A DNA stretch of 64,000 nt from Scatomorpha sp964367935 (GTDB taxonomy: Bacteria; Bacillota; Clostridia; Oscillospirales; Oscillospiraceae), in the NCBI GenBank assembly GCA_964367935.1, contig CAYIYZ010000001.1, forward strand, positions 394,539 to 458,538, in the 5' to 3' direction. Positions within the stretch are counted from its first letter, which is position 1; each line of letters starts with the position of its first letter. Shown in pieces: positions 17,801 to 25,227 of the stretch. The notes below the pieces were generated by a model, which worked only from the letters and a program-made list of their open reading frames with translations, made no database searches and had not been told where the DNA came from. A program made the translations under genes and the position numbers.

Positions 17801-18226
17801 TTACAGGAAAAATAATGCGCCGATGATGATAAGTAGTTCCTTGTCCCCTGTCTCTCTGTACATGAGGTAGAGGATGAGTAGGAGGATAAGGTCCTCGGTT
17901 TCGAGTCCGTCGGGCAAGACTTTGGGGATTAGACCGCCGAGGTTCTGGCCGAGTCCGCCGAGCATAGAGTCTTCGGAAGACTTTTTGCCGAACGAAGAGA
18001 GCAGAGAGGCGCCGGAACCGCCGAGCGAGGAGAGTAGAGAGGATCCACCCCTGCCGAATAAGTTCGACAGGGCTGATTTTTTTGTATCGGTGAGTTTTGT
18101 GTCCCTTGAGTTTAGTGGAGAGTGTGTGGGAAAGGGAACCGGATTAACAGAGTTTACGGGCTTAGCGGTCGGGGCATCTTCCACACGTACAAAGCGCCCG
18201 GTGTTACCCTCATAGCGATTGTACAT
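17801..18226 (-). CDS. small conserved-looking protein, unknown
   Basis: 141 residues, not recognised. The N-terminus is polar (MYNRYEGNTGRFVRVEDAP), the middle is rich in Gly, Ser and Leu (FGRGGSSLLSSLGGSGASLL), and the last ~35 residues are a hydrophobic stretch (LILLLILYLMY...LLIIIGALFFL), so it may sit in or on the membrane. Similar Leu-rich tails occur in small sporulation-associated proteins, but that is only a resemblance. Third gene of a three-gene minus-strand operon; it overlaps the preceding gene by 17 bases. Confidence 0.65.
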   Translation of the reverse strand: MYNRYEGNTGRFVRVEDAPTAKPVNSVNPVPFPTHSPLNSRDTKLTDTKKSALSNLFGRGGSSLLSSLGGSGASLLSSFGKKSSEDSMLGGLGQNLGGLIPKVLPDGLETEDLILLLILYLMYRETGDKELLIIIGALFFL

Positions 18227-18569
18227 CTTTGTCCTCCTTTAGGTCGGAAACGGCGATCCTTGCCAGGGCGGCGAGCTTCGCGAGTTTCATTGCTTTGTCC
18301 ATCTTCATGCGCCTTTTTTCGGATAGATAGGGTTTCATAGCTTCAAGCATAGCTTTTTTCTCATCGTTTTGAGTAGAGCCGAGCAGTGCGCCTAGCTTTC
18401 CGATAAGCGAGGGGTCTAGGGGCAGGCCGAGAGTGTTAGAGGCGCTCGGCGTACCATTGTCGTCGGAGCTGCCCATAAAGGACTTAGCCATATCCATTAT
18501 ACCCTTCATTTGTTCGGGGTCGTTTAGTACGGAATTAATTTTCTCACTGAGATCATCCACTGTGAGCAC
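18210..18569 (-). CDS. small soluble protein, unknown
   Basis: 119 residues, not recognised. Charged and helical, with a NDPEQMKGIMDMAKSFMG segment and a basic KRRMKMDKAMKLAKLAALAR stretch; no signal peptide or membrane helix. Middle gene of the trio, beginning 13 bases after the upstream stop and overlapping the next gene. Confidence 0.65.
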   Translation of the reverse strand: MLTVDDLSEKINSVLNDPEQMKGIMDMAKSFMGSSDDNGTPSASNTLGLPLDPSLIGKLGALLGSTQNDEKKAMLEAMKPYLSEKRRMKMDKAMKLAKLAALARIAVSDLKEDKDVQSL

Positions 18570-18582
18570 CCCCCTTAGTTTT

Positions 18583-18819
18583 TTATTTTTTCATGGTTTC
18601 TCCGAGCTTTTTTGCTATGCGTTGCCCTTCCTCAGTGCTTAGAACCTGTTTTAATATGCCCTGCAGAGCGGCGAAGTCACCGGTGCGTGCAGCTTTTTCC
18701 ACTTCGGCACCGTCGAGCATACTTGCAAGCCTTTCGCCGTCTTTTGAATTTGCTATCTCTTGGATTTTATCCGCCTTACCGCTCTTTTCGAGCTGTTTAC
18801 CTATTTTATCGAAATCCAT
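18583..18819 (-). CDS. small helical protein, unknown
   Basis: 78 residues, not recognised. Predicted all-helical and highly charged (MDFDKIGKQLEKSGKADKI...EEGQRIAKKLGETMKK). First gene of the trio; GGAGGTTCGTAAC precedes the ATG on the minus strand. It diverges from the phosphodiesterase gene. Confidence 0.65.
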   Translation of the reverse strand: MDFDKIGKQLEKSGKADKIQEIANSKDGERLASMLDGAEVEKAARTGDFAALQGILKQVLSTEEGQRIAKKLGETMKK

Positions 18820-18885
18820 GTTACGAACCTCCGTTTTTACTTTCTCTTTATTATTATATTCAATATTATTTGTGAGGTGACTGTT

Positions 18886-19362
18886 TTGCTAATAGCTGTA
18901 TTTTCCGACACGCATGGAAACGCAGGCGCGATGAGCGACGCAATAGAAAAAACGAGGCCGGAGGCGGTCATATTTTTGGGTGACGGCATAGCGGACGCAA
19001 AAAGCGTGATGCAGAGGTATCCCGATATGGCATTGTATGCGGTGCGTGGCAACTGTGACATATTAAGTACGGCACAAGTAACGCTGACAGAGAATATCTG
19101 CGGCGTGAAGGTGTTCATGACGCATGGCCATGAGTATGGCGTGAAGGGAGGACTTGAGAGGCTTTTGAATGCCGCACACTTTTCAAGGGCGCAGCTTGTA
19201 CTGTATGGGCATACGCATGTGGCGCATAGTGAGCGAGTGGGCGAGATGCATGTGTTAAATCCCGGTAGTGCGGGTCGAGGTGAGCGCCCGAGTTTTGCGC
19301 TTGTGCGGCTAAAAAGCGGCAAAGTGAGTAGTATAGAGCATGTTGAGCTTGATAAAATGTAA
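18886..19362 (+). CDS. YfcE/MJ0936-type metallophosphodiesterase
   Basis: 158 residues from the TTG at 18886. AVFSDTHGN, FLGDGIAD, RGNCD, THGHEYG and YGHTHVAH are the five metal-binding blocks of small calcineurin-like phosphoesterases. It hydrolyses phosphodiesters in vitro in family members; the natural substrate is unclear. The frame extends upstream to 18760, but family proteins begin directly before IAVxSDTHGN, and AGGTGA lies 5 bases ahead of the TTG, so the rare TTG start is chosen (GTG at 18877 is the alternative). Confidence 0.9.
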   Translation: MLIAVFSDTHGNAGAMSDAIEKTRPEAVIFLGDGIADAKSVMQRYPDMALYAVRGNCDILSTAQVTLTENICGVKVFMTHGHEYGVKGGLERLLNAAHFSRAQLVLYGHTHVAHSERVGEMHVLNPGSAGRGERPSFALVRLKSGKVSSIEHVELDKM

Positions 19363-19390
19363 TAAGGATAGAGTTTTAATGTAAAAATGC

Positions 19391-19419
19391 TTGACATTTA
19401 ATAAAACTGGTAGTATAGT
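19391..19419 (+). promoter_or_regulatory. sigma-A promoter of the feo operon
   Basis: Perfect TTGACA, a 17-base spacer and TATAGT, 45 bases before feoA. The strong match suggests that expression is controlled by repression rather than activation. Confidence 0.85.
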
Positions 19420-19428
19420 AGCTATGAA

Positions 19429-19442
19429 TTAGATAAGTCTAA
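19429..19442 (+). promoter_or_regulatory. candidate DtxR/IdeR-type operator
   Basis: TTAGATAAGTCTAA is a perfect 5-bp inverted repeat (TTAGA/TCTAA, 4-base centre) placed at about +3 to +17 of the feo transcript. With the following CTAACTAA it resembles the TTAGGTTAGSCTAACCTAA consensus of iron-dependent DtxR-family repressors. Position and neighbour genes fit iron repression; the regulator itself is not in the window. Confidence 0.5.
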
Positions 19443-19463
19443 CTAACTCGGAAGGGGAAAGTT

Positions 19464-19808
19464 ATGCAAACAACAGTGAAGCGCAGGAAGTGGGGCTTCG
19501 GGTTTGGGGCTAAGACAGTAGCTCAAGCGGAATCGGACATTAGAGAGTCGAGGAAAGATATGACAAAGGCGGAAAATGAGTTTGACGTGTCGAGGGTTGA
19601 TGTCAGTAGTGCTGAGATGGGACGCGAGTACATAATCAGCAAGATAGTGACTAACGACGAGGAAATGTCTAGATTCTTGTTTAGCTTGGGATGTTTTGAG
19701 GGTGAGCCCATTACATTGGTATCTGTGCTAAACGGGACGTATGTGGTCTCGATAAAAGATGCGAGGTACAGTATAGACAAGGAGCTGGCGCAGGCAATAC
19801 GCCTGTAA
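19464..19808 (+). CDS. feoA: FeoA-domain protein
   Basis: 114 residues. The C-terminal ~65 residues (GREYIISKIV...LGCFEGEPITLVS...DARYSIDKELAQAI) form the SH3-like FeoA domain that assists FeoB. Unusually, about 50 charged residues precede it (AQAESDIRESRKDMTKAENE), predicted helical, whereas FeoA is normally about 75 residues. GGAAGGGGAAAG precedes the ATG. First gene of the ferrous-iron operon. Confidence 0.88.
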   Translation: MQTTVKRRKWGFGFGAKTVAQAESDIRESRKDMTKAENEFDVSRVDVSSAEMGREYIISKIVTNDEEMSRFLFSLGCFEGEPITLVSVLNGTYVVSIKDARYSIDKELAQAIRL

Positions 19809-19832
19809 ACATAAACATAACAGTACTCAGTA

Positions 19833-19876
19833 TCGTTTCGGAGCTATACTTCGAGACGATGCCGTGTATTTTTTGT
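19833..19876 (+). terminator. hairpin between feoA and feoB, possible attenuator
   Basis: ATCGTTTCG and CGAGACGAT pair fully (one G-T), and a run of six T follows about 8 bases after the stem. It could reduce readthrough from feoA into feoB; the gap between stem and T-run makes it a weak terminator at best. Confidence 0.35.
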
Positions 19877-19901
19877 TGCCAAAAATAGGAGGTAAGGGAA
19901 A

Positions 19902-22016
19902 ATGAAAATTGCATTGGCGGGAAACCCTAACAGTGGTAAGACCACGCTTTACAACGCTCTAACGGGCAAGACGGAGCAGGTCGGCAACTGGGCGGGTGTC
20001 ACAGTGGAGAAGAAGGTGAGTGCTCTTAAAGGTGCGCTCAACAAAAATTACGGCGAGGTTACTATAGTTGACTTGCCGGGTGCGTACTCAATGTCACCCT
20101 ATACGAAAGAGGAGAGCATCACAAAAGACTTTGTGCAGGGCGAGAGCCCCGACGTTATCATCAACATAGTTGATGCGACGAATTTAAGTCGTAGTTTGTT
20201 TTTCACAACACAGTTAGCTGAGCTTGGCATACCTGTGGTTATAGCGCTCAATAAGAGTGATATGGCGAAGAAGAAGGGTGTGAAGGTAGACCTAGCGAAG
20301 CTGAGAGAGAAGCTATCGTGCAAGGTAGTGGAGACTGTATCAACGGCGACGACAGGAAATGGACTTGATGAGTTGCTGGCTGCAGCGGTATCGAGTGTTG
20401 GTCAGGGCCAATCTGCACCTTACAGTGCAGAGTATGCCGGATTGACGGACGTTAAGGCAGTAGAGGAAGCGGATAAGGCACGTTTTGCCTTTGTGGATAC
20501 GATAGTCAGGGCAGTGGAGACGAGGTTACAGCAGACAAGTGAGCGCACGAAGCAGGATGCGGCGGACGCTATACTTGCGCATAAGTGGATAGGACTGCCT
20601 ATATTCGCAGCTGTCATGTGGGCGGTGTTTGCGATATCGCAGACCTATGTCGGCCCTCTGCTTGCGGATATATTTGTTGGTTGGATAGATGCCTTCAATG
20701 GCTTTGTCGGCGGCATGTTGGGCGAGGACGTATCCCCTGTTCTCAGTGCAATACTGCTTGACGGTATCATAGGCGGCGTGGGAGCTGTTATAGGCTTCTT
20801 ACCGCTAATCATGGTAATGTTCTTCTTGCTTGCACTGTTGGAAGACTGCGGATACATGGCACGTGTGGCTGTTATCATGGATAGGTTCTTCAAGGTCGTA
20901 GGGCTGTCGGGCAAGTCTATCATACCCATGGTTATAGGCACAGGCTGTGCGATACCCGGAATAATGGCTACACGTACGATAAAGGACGAGCGTCAGAGGC
21001 GTACAACAGCTATGCTGACACCGTTTATCCCCTGCGGAGCGAAGCTGCCGGTTATAGCACTATTTGCGGGCGTTTTCTTCAGTGAGGCTACATGGGTCAG
21101 CCCTCTGATGTACTTTGTCGGCATATTCCTAATCATATTGGGTGCACTTTTCAGTGTAAAGATAACGGGCGAGAAGTACGCACGTAGCTACTTTATCATA
21201 GAGCTACCCGAGTACAAGTTCCCGAGCATAAAGAGAGCGGCCTTGTCCATGCTTTCACGTGCGAAGGCGTACATAATAAAGGCATCAACAATAATCCTAC
21301 TGTGCAACATGGCTGTACAGATTCTGCAGACCTTCACCTTGGACTTCCAGGTTGTGGCAGAGCTAGCGGATGCGGCAGCTTTGCAGGCAGGTCTACCCCT
21401 ACCGTCAGATGCGGCGGCGTTGGCAGCGGCAACACCCGCACAGTTCGAGGCAGTACGTGCCTTGGTTGAAACCTATCAGAGTCAGAGCATACTTGCGGCC
21501 ATAGCCTCACCCTTTGCGCTACTGCTTATCCCTGTCGGCTTCGGCGTATGGCAGTTGGCAGCAGCTGCTATAACAGGCTTTATCGCTAAGGAGAATGTAG
21601 TTGGTACTTTGGCAGTTGTTTACGGTATCAATAACTTCATCGACACAGACGCTTTGGAGCTGACAAGCGGCGCGACAGAGGTTGCAGGCATCATGGGCAT
21701 GTCCTCGGTAGCGGCCTTGGCGTACCTCATGTTTAACCTTTATACACCGCCTTGCTTTGCGGCCATCGGCGCTATGAATGCGGAGATGGAGAGCGGAAAA
21801 TGGCTGTGGGGTGGCATCGCCTTGCAGTTCGGTACGGGCTACGTAGTTGCGTTCTTGGTGTACCAGATAGGCACCTTGATAACAATGGGCACTGTCGGAG
21901 CGGGCTTTGTACCGGGACTTATAGCTGTTGCTGTTATGATAGGCGTGTTGGTCATGATGATGATGCGCGGCGGCAAGAAGTCCGGTCAGAAGTTGCCCGA
22001 CAAGGTAGCTGCTTAA
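19902..22016 (+). CDS. feoB: ferrous iron transporter B
   Basis: 704 residues. N-terminal GTPase with G1 GNPNSGKTT, G3 DLPGAYSM and G4 NKSD, then a helical spacer and two gate domains with conserved IPMVIGTGCAIPGIMATRTI and FIPCGAKLPV. FeoB moves Fe2+ across the cytoplasmic membrane. The ATG follows AGGAGGTAAGGG. Part of feoA-feoB and the Cys-rich protein downstream; a strong terminator ends the operon. Confidence 0.97.
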   Translation: MKIALAGNPNSGKTTLYNALTGKTEQVGNWAGVTVEKKVSALKGALNKNYGEVTIVDLPGAYSMSPYTKEESITKDFVQGESPDVIINIVDATNLSRSLFFTTQLAELGIPVVIALNKSDMAKKKGVKVDLAKLREKLSCKVVETVSTATTGNGLDELLAAAVSSVGQGQSAPYSAEYAGLTDVKAVEEADKARFAFVDTIVRAVETRLQQTSERTKQDAADAILAHKWIGLPIFAAVMWAVFAISQTYVGPLLADIFVGWIDAFNGFVGGMLGEDVSPVLSAILLDGIIGGVGAVIGFLPLIMVMFFLLALLEDCGYMARVAVIMDRFFKVVGLSGKSIIPMVIGTGCAIPGIMATRTIKDERQRRTTAMLTPFIPCGAKLPVIALFAGVFFSEATWVSPLMYFVGIFLIILGALFSVKITGEKYARSYFIIELPEYKFPSIKRAALSMLSRAKAYIIKASTIILLCNMAVQILQTFTLDFQVVAELADAAALQAGLPLPSDAAALAAATPAQFEAVRALVETYQSQSILAAIASPFALLLIPVGFGVWQLAAAAITGFIAKENVVGTLAVVYGINNFIDTDALELTSGATEVAGIMGMSSVAALAYLMFNLYTPPCFAAIGAMNAEMESGKWLWGGIALQFGTGYVVAFLVYQIGTLITMGTVGAGFVPGLIAVAVMIGVLVMMMMRGGKKSGQKLPDKVAA

Positions 22017-22050
22017 TATTAGACTATTATCAAAATAGGAGGTGTCAGAC

Positions 22051-22206
22051 CTGGGTAATTATATTATAATAGGCGTGATAGTGCTCATAGTCGGTGCCGC
22101 CGTATGGAAGATAGTCAGGGAGAAGAAAAAGGGCGTTAAATGCATAGGCTGCCCTCACTCCGGCGGCTGCGAGAGCAGCAAAAACAGCGAGAATTCTTGT
22201 AAATAA
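22051..22206 (+). CDS. FeoB-associated Cys-rich membrane protein
   Basis: About 51 residues: one N-terminal membrane helix (NYIIIGVIVLIVGAAVW), a basic turn (KIVREKKKG) and a Cys-rich tail with CIGCPHSGGC and a final Cys, exactly the pattern of the small proteins encoded after feoB in clostridia (PF12669 type). No ATG is available; the best start is CTG at 22051, 8 bases after AGGAGG, giving LGNYIIIG. A GTG at 22042 is too close to the Shine-Dalgarno. CTG initiation is rare, so the exact start is uncertain. Confidence 0.8.
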   Translation: MGNYIIIGVIVLIVGAAVWKIVREKKKGVKCIGCPHSGGCESSKNSENSCK

Positions 22207-22210
22207 TAAC

Positions 22211-22246
22211 AAAGACCACTGTGGCTAATAAACCACAGTGGTCTTT
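22211..22246. terminator. terminator of the feo operon
   Basis: A 14-bp perfect stem (AAAGACCACTGTGG / CCACAGTGGTCTTT) with loop CTAATAAA, 5 bases after the Cys-rich protein. It works in both directions and also faces the convergent gene at 22274. Confidence 0.9.
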
Positions 22247-22273
22247 ATTATTTCGAAACGGCAAGAGCCTTGC

Positions 22274-22534
22274 CTACTTGCCGGAGATTTGCTTTACCTT
22301 TAGCTTAACACCTTGATCGGCTGCAAATTTCTCTATACTCTGCGATACACTGAATTTACTTTTGTTGAGTAGGTCAGCTACGGCTTCGTCGCATTGCTGT
22401 TGTGTCATGCCCTTCAATAAGAATTTGTAGAGTCCTAGTTGTGTGCTCTTTGATTTAAGAGCAGGGATACGTGAGAGGGCGTCTAAGAGAGCGATGTAGT
22501 CGGCACCCTCTATATCGATTTCGAGATGTAGCAT
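22274..22534 (-). CDS. small protein of unknown function
   Basis: 86 residues, not recognised. No signal peptide or membrane helix; mixed helix/strand character (MLHLEIDIEGADYIALLDAL...KFAADQGVKLKVKQISGK). AAGGAGGATTCAC precedes the ATG on the minus strand, a good ribosome-binding site. It stands alone between a terminator and a divergent gene. Confidence 0.65.
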   Translation of the reverse strand: MLHLEIDIEGADYIALLDALSRIPALKSKSTQLGLYKFLLKGMTQQQCDEAVADLLNKSKFSVSQSIEKFAADQGVKLKVKQISGK

Positions 22535-22616
22535 GTGAATCCTCCTTAAATTATGTCTTTTATTATAGGATGTTTTGCTGTATAATGCTATTATAAATTT
22601 TATGCAGAGGTGTACT

Positions 22617-23537
22617 ATGGAATTACTCTACGCCATACAAGAAATAAGAACGCCGGCACTCGATGCCGTCATGGCAACGGTAACAGAACTTGGAGGTGAA
22701 CTCGTATACATTATATTGGCGATGTTCGCCTTCTGGTGCTATAACAAGAGTCTCGGCTACTACATGCTGACTATGGGCTTTTCGGGCATAATAGTCAATC
22801 AGTTTTTAAAGATCACTTGTCGTGTGCCACGTCCGTGGGTAAAAGATCCTACGATACACGTTGTAGAGTCGGCAAGATTACACGCCACGGGCTACTCTTT
22901 TCCCAGTGGACATACGCAAAATGTCGTTACTGCTTTCGGAACACTCGCACGGTGGTTTAAACCGCTCGGTGTACGAATAGTGTGCGTGGGCATCATCTTA
23001 GTGGTTGCGTTTACTAGGCTATACCTCGGTGTGCATACCACTGAAGATGTGCTCGTATCCTTAGCTATAGGAGCGGTGATGACCTTTGCGTTTTACCCTG
23101 TGTTTCGTGATGCGGAGAACCGCCCTAAGCTCATGTACGGGACATTGGCGCTCATGGTCGTGCTCTCTGTGGCATATTTGCTGTACATAGAACTGTGGAA
23201 CTTCCCGACGGATATAGACGTCGTTAATTTACAAGAGGCACGTGACAATGCCTACAGTTTGTCAGGCGCTTCCTTGGCTATGCTCATATCCTATCACATA
23301 GACAGACGTTACATACGTTTTGAGACTAAGGGCAAGTTTGGCGCACAGGCAGTCAAGCTCATAGGCGGCTTTGCGATAGTCGTAGCGATAATGGAGGGTC
23401 TGGACGCACCGCTCACGGCAATGTTGGGCGAGAGCTTAGGCTCTGCTCTGCGCTATTTCATACTCATACTCTTTGCCACAGGATTGTGGCCTGCTACGTT
23501 TAGGAAAATAAACAGGCTCTTTGAAAGGAGTAAATAA
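22617..23537 (+). CDS. PAP2-family membrane phosphatase
   Basis: 306 residues, several membrane helices. The three phosphatase motifs are present in order: KITCRVPRPW, YSFPSGHT and TRLYLGVHTTEDV (catalytic His residues in the last two). Family members dephosphorylate undecaprenyl pyrophosphate or phosphatidic acid at the outer face. An in-frame ATG exists at 22575, but the ATG at 22617 (MELLYAIQEIRTP) is preceded by GAGGTG and starts just before the first helix. Confidence 0.9.
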   Translation: MELLYAIQEIRTPALDAVMATVTELGGELVYIILAMFAFWCYNKSLGYYMLTMGFSGIIVNQFLKITCRVPRPWVKDPTIHVVESARLHATGYSFPSGHTQNVVTAFGTLARWFKPLGVRIVCVGIILVVAFTRLYLGVHTTEDVLVSLAIGAVMTFAFYPVFRDAENRPKLMYGTLALMVVLSVAYLLYIELWNFPTDIDVVNLQEARDNAYSLSGASLAMLISYHIDRRYIRFETKGKFGAQAVKLIGGFAIVVAIMEGLDAPLTAMLGESLGSALRYFILILFATGLWPATFRKINRLFERSK

Positions 23538-23538
23538 G

Positions 23539-25143
23539 ATGAAAATTACATTTCTGGGCGCCGCACATGAAGTGACGGGTAGCTGTACGCTCATAGAGTT
23601 AGGTAGCACTAAGTTTATTATAGACTGTGGAATGGAACAGGGCAAGGATATTTTTGTAAATGAGACTTTGCCCGTTAATCCGACGGATGTGGACTTTGTG
23701 CTTTTAACTCATGCGCATATAGACCATTCGGGCAATTTGCCCTTGCTTTATAAGAACGGATTTAGGGGCGTCGTGTACGCCACGGAGCCGACATGCAATC
23801 TGTGCAGTATAATGCTGCGTGATTCGGCGCATATACAGATGTCGGAAGCGGAGTATAAGACGAGAAAGTCACAGCGAGCCGGTGGCCCCGAGATTAAGCC
23901 TGTGTACGATATGAATGATGCTGAGGGACTGCTTACGAGACTGCGTCCCTGCACATACGCCGAGCGTATACAGGTCAGTGAGGACGTGTATGTACGCTTT
24001 ACGGACGTGGGGCATTTACTCGGCTCTGCTTGTATAGAGATATGGATGACTGAAAAGGGTGAGGAGCGCAAGATAGTGTTCTCGGGCGACTTGGGCAATA
24101 TAAATCAGCCTTTGCTCCGTGATCCGTCTAAGGTGAAGGATGCTGACTATGTGGTGATGGAATCCACGTATGGGCTACGCAGTCACGGTGACAGACCTGA
24201 TTACATAAAGGCCTTGACGGAGGCGATACAGCGCACGTTTGACAGGGGCGGCAATGTGGTCATACCCTCGTTTGCGGTGGGACGCACACAGGAGATGCTG
24301 TATTTTATCAGGGAAATAAAGGAGCGAGGACTCATCAAGGGTCATTCGGGCTTCAAGGTGTATGTGGACAGTCCGCTTGCCATAGAGGCGACAGGCATAT
24401 TTTTACAGGCGGACAGATCGTATTTGGACGCTGAGACGGTGGCGCTATTGGATAAGGGCGTAGACCCGCTTTATTTTGACGGTTTGGAGACGAGTGTGTC
24501 TGTGGACGAGTCGAGGGCGATAAACGCAGATAAGGCGCCTAAGGTCATCATATCGGCGAGCGGCATGTGTGACGCAGGGCGTATACGTCACCACTTAAAG
24601 CACAATTTGTGGCGTGAGGAGAGCCTTATATTATTCGTGGGCTATCAAGCGGTGGGCACTTTGGGACGACTTTTACACGATGGCGCTAAGAGTGTGCGAC
24701 TGTTCGGTGAGGATATAGCGGTAAATGCGGAGGTGTCGTGGTTAGCCGGTGTATCGGGACATGCAGACAGAAACGGGCTGCTAAATTGGCTGTCGGGCTT
24801 TAGTCCGAAGCCGAGGCTGGTATTTATAAATCACGGAGATAATGAGGTCTGTGATGAATTTACGAAGAACTTAAACGAGGATTTTGGGTATACGGCGACC
24901 TCGCCGTACAGTGGCACAAGCTACGATTTGTTGACGGCAGAAGCTATAGGGCTAACGGTCGGCATACCTGTGGCACCGAAGGCTGTGCAGAAGCCGCGCA
25001 AGGAGGCTGTTGCGTATCGTCGTGCAGTGGAGGCGGCGGAGCGTTTGCTTCGTAGGGTGCGAGGCCTTGAGGGTCGAGCCAACGAGGAACTGCGTGAGAT
25101 AACACGTAAGATAGAGGCGATACTGCGCAACTTGGAAAAATAA
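23539..25143 (+). CDS. MBL-fold beta-CASP RNA-processing-type metallo-hydrolase
   Basis: 534 residues. THAHIDHSG is the zinc-binding HxHxDH motif; FTDVGHLLGSA, FSGDLG, SFAVGRTQEML and IISASGMCDAGRIRHHL are hallmarks of the beta-CASP / RMMBL (CPSF73-like) group. Probably an RNA endo- or exonuclease, though substrates are not known for the bacterial short forms. The longer frame at 23521 starts inside the previous gene; ATG 23539 follows AAAGGAG. A C-terminal ~60-residue basic helical tail (PRKEAVAYRRAVEAAERLLRR) extends beyond the usual core. Confidence 0.88.
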   Translation: MKITFLGAAHEVTGSCTLIELGSTKFIIDCGMEQGKDIFVNETLPVNPTDVDFVLLTHAHIDHSGNLPLLYKNGFRGVVYATEPTCNLCSIMLRDSAHIQMSEAEYKTRKSQRAGGPEIKPVYDMNDAEGLLTRLRPCTYAERIQVSEDVYVRFTDVGHLLGSACIEIWMTEKGEERKIVFSGDLGNINQPLLRDPSKVKDADYVVMESTYGLRSHGDRPDYIKALTEAIQRTFDRGGNVVIPSFAVGRTQEMLYFIREIKERGLIKGHSGFKVYVDSPLAIEATGIFLQADRSYLDAETVALLDKGVDPLYFDGLETSVSVDESRAINADKAPKVIISASGMCDAGRIRHHLKHNLWREESLILFVGYQAVGTLGRLLHDGAKSVRLFGEDIAVNAEVSWLAGVSGHADRNGLLNWLSGFSPKPRLVFINHGDNEVCDEFTKNLNEDFGYTATSPYSGTSYDLLTAEAIGLTVGIPVAPKAVQKPRKEAVAYRRAVEAAERLLRRVRGLEGRANEELREITRKIEAILRNLEK

Positions 25144-25160
25144 GGTATGTGCTCGGGCGG

Positions 25161-25190
25161 TTGACGAGGGCGATTGCTTTGTGTTATGCT
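25161..25190 (+). promoter_or_regulatory. promoter of the kinase-lectin gene
   Basis: TTGACG and TATGCT are separated by 18 bases, 38 bases before the ATG at 25228. Good -35, weaker -10. Confidence 0.6.
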
Positions 25191-25227
25191 GAGGTGTGAT
25201 TTGAACCTTTGGAAAGGAAAACGTGAG

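Noticed and set aside
19833..19876. Riboswitch between feoA and feoB
   Set aside because: Only one short hairpin is seen and no known metal-sensing aptamer motif; listed as a weak attenuator instead.
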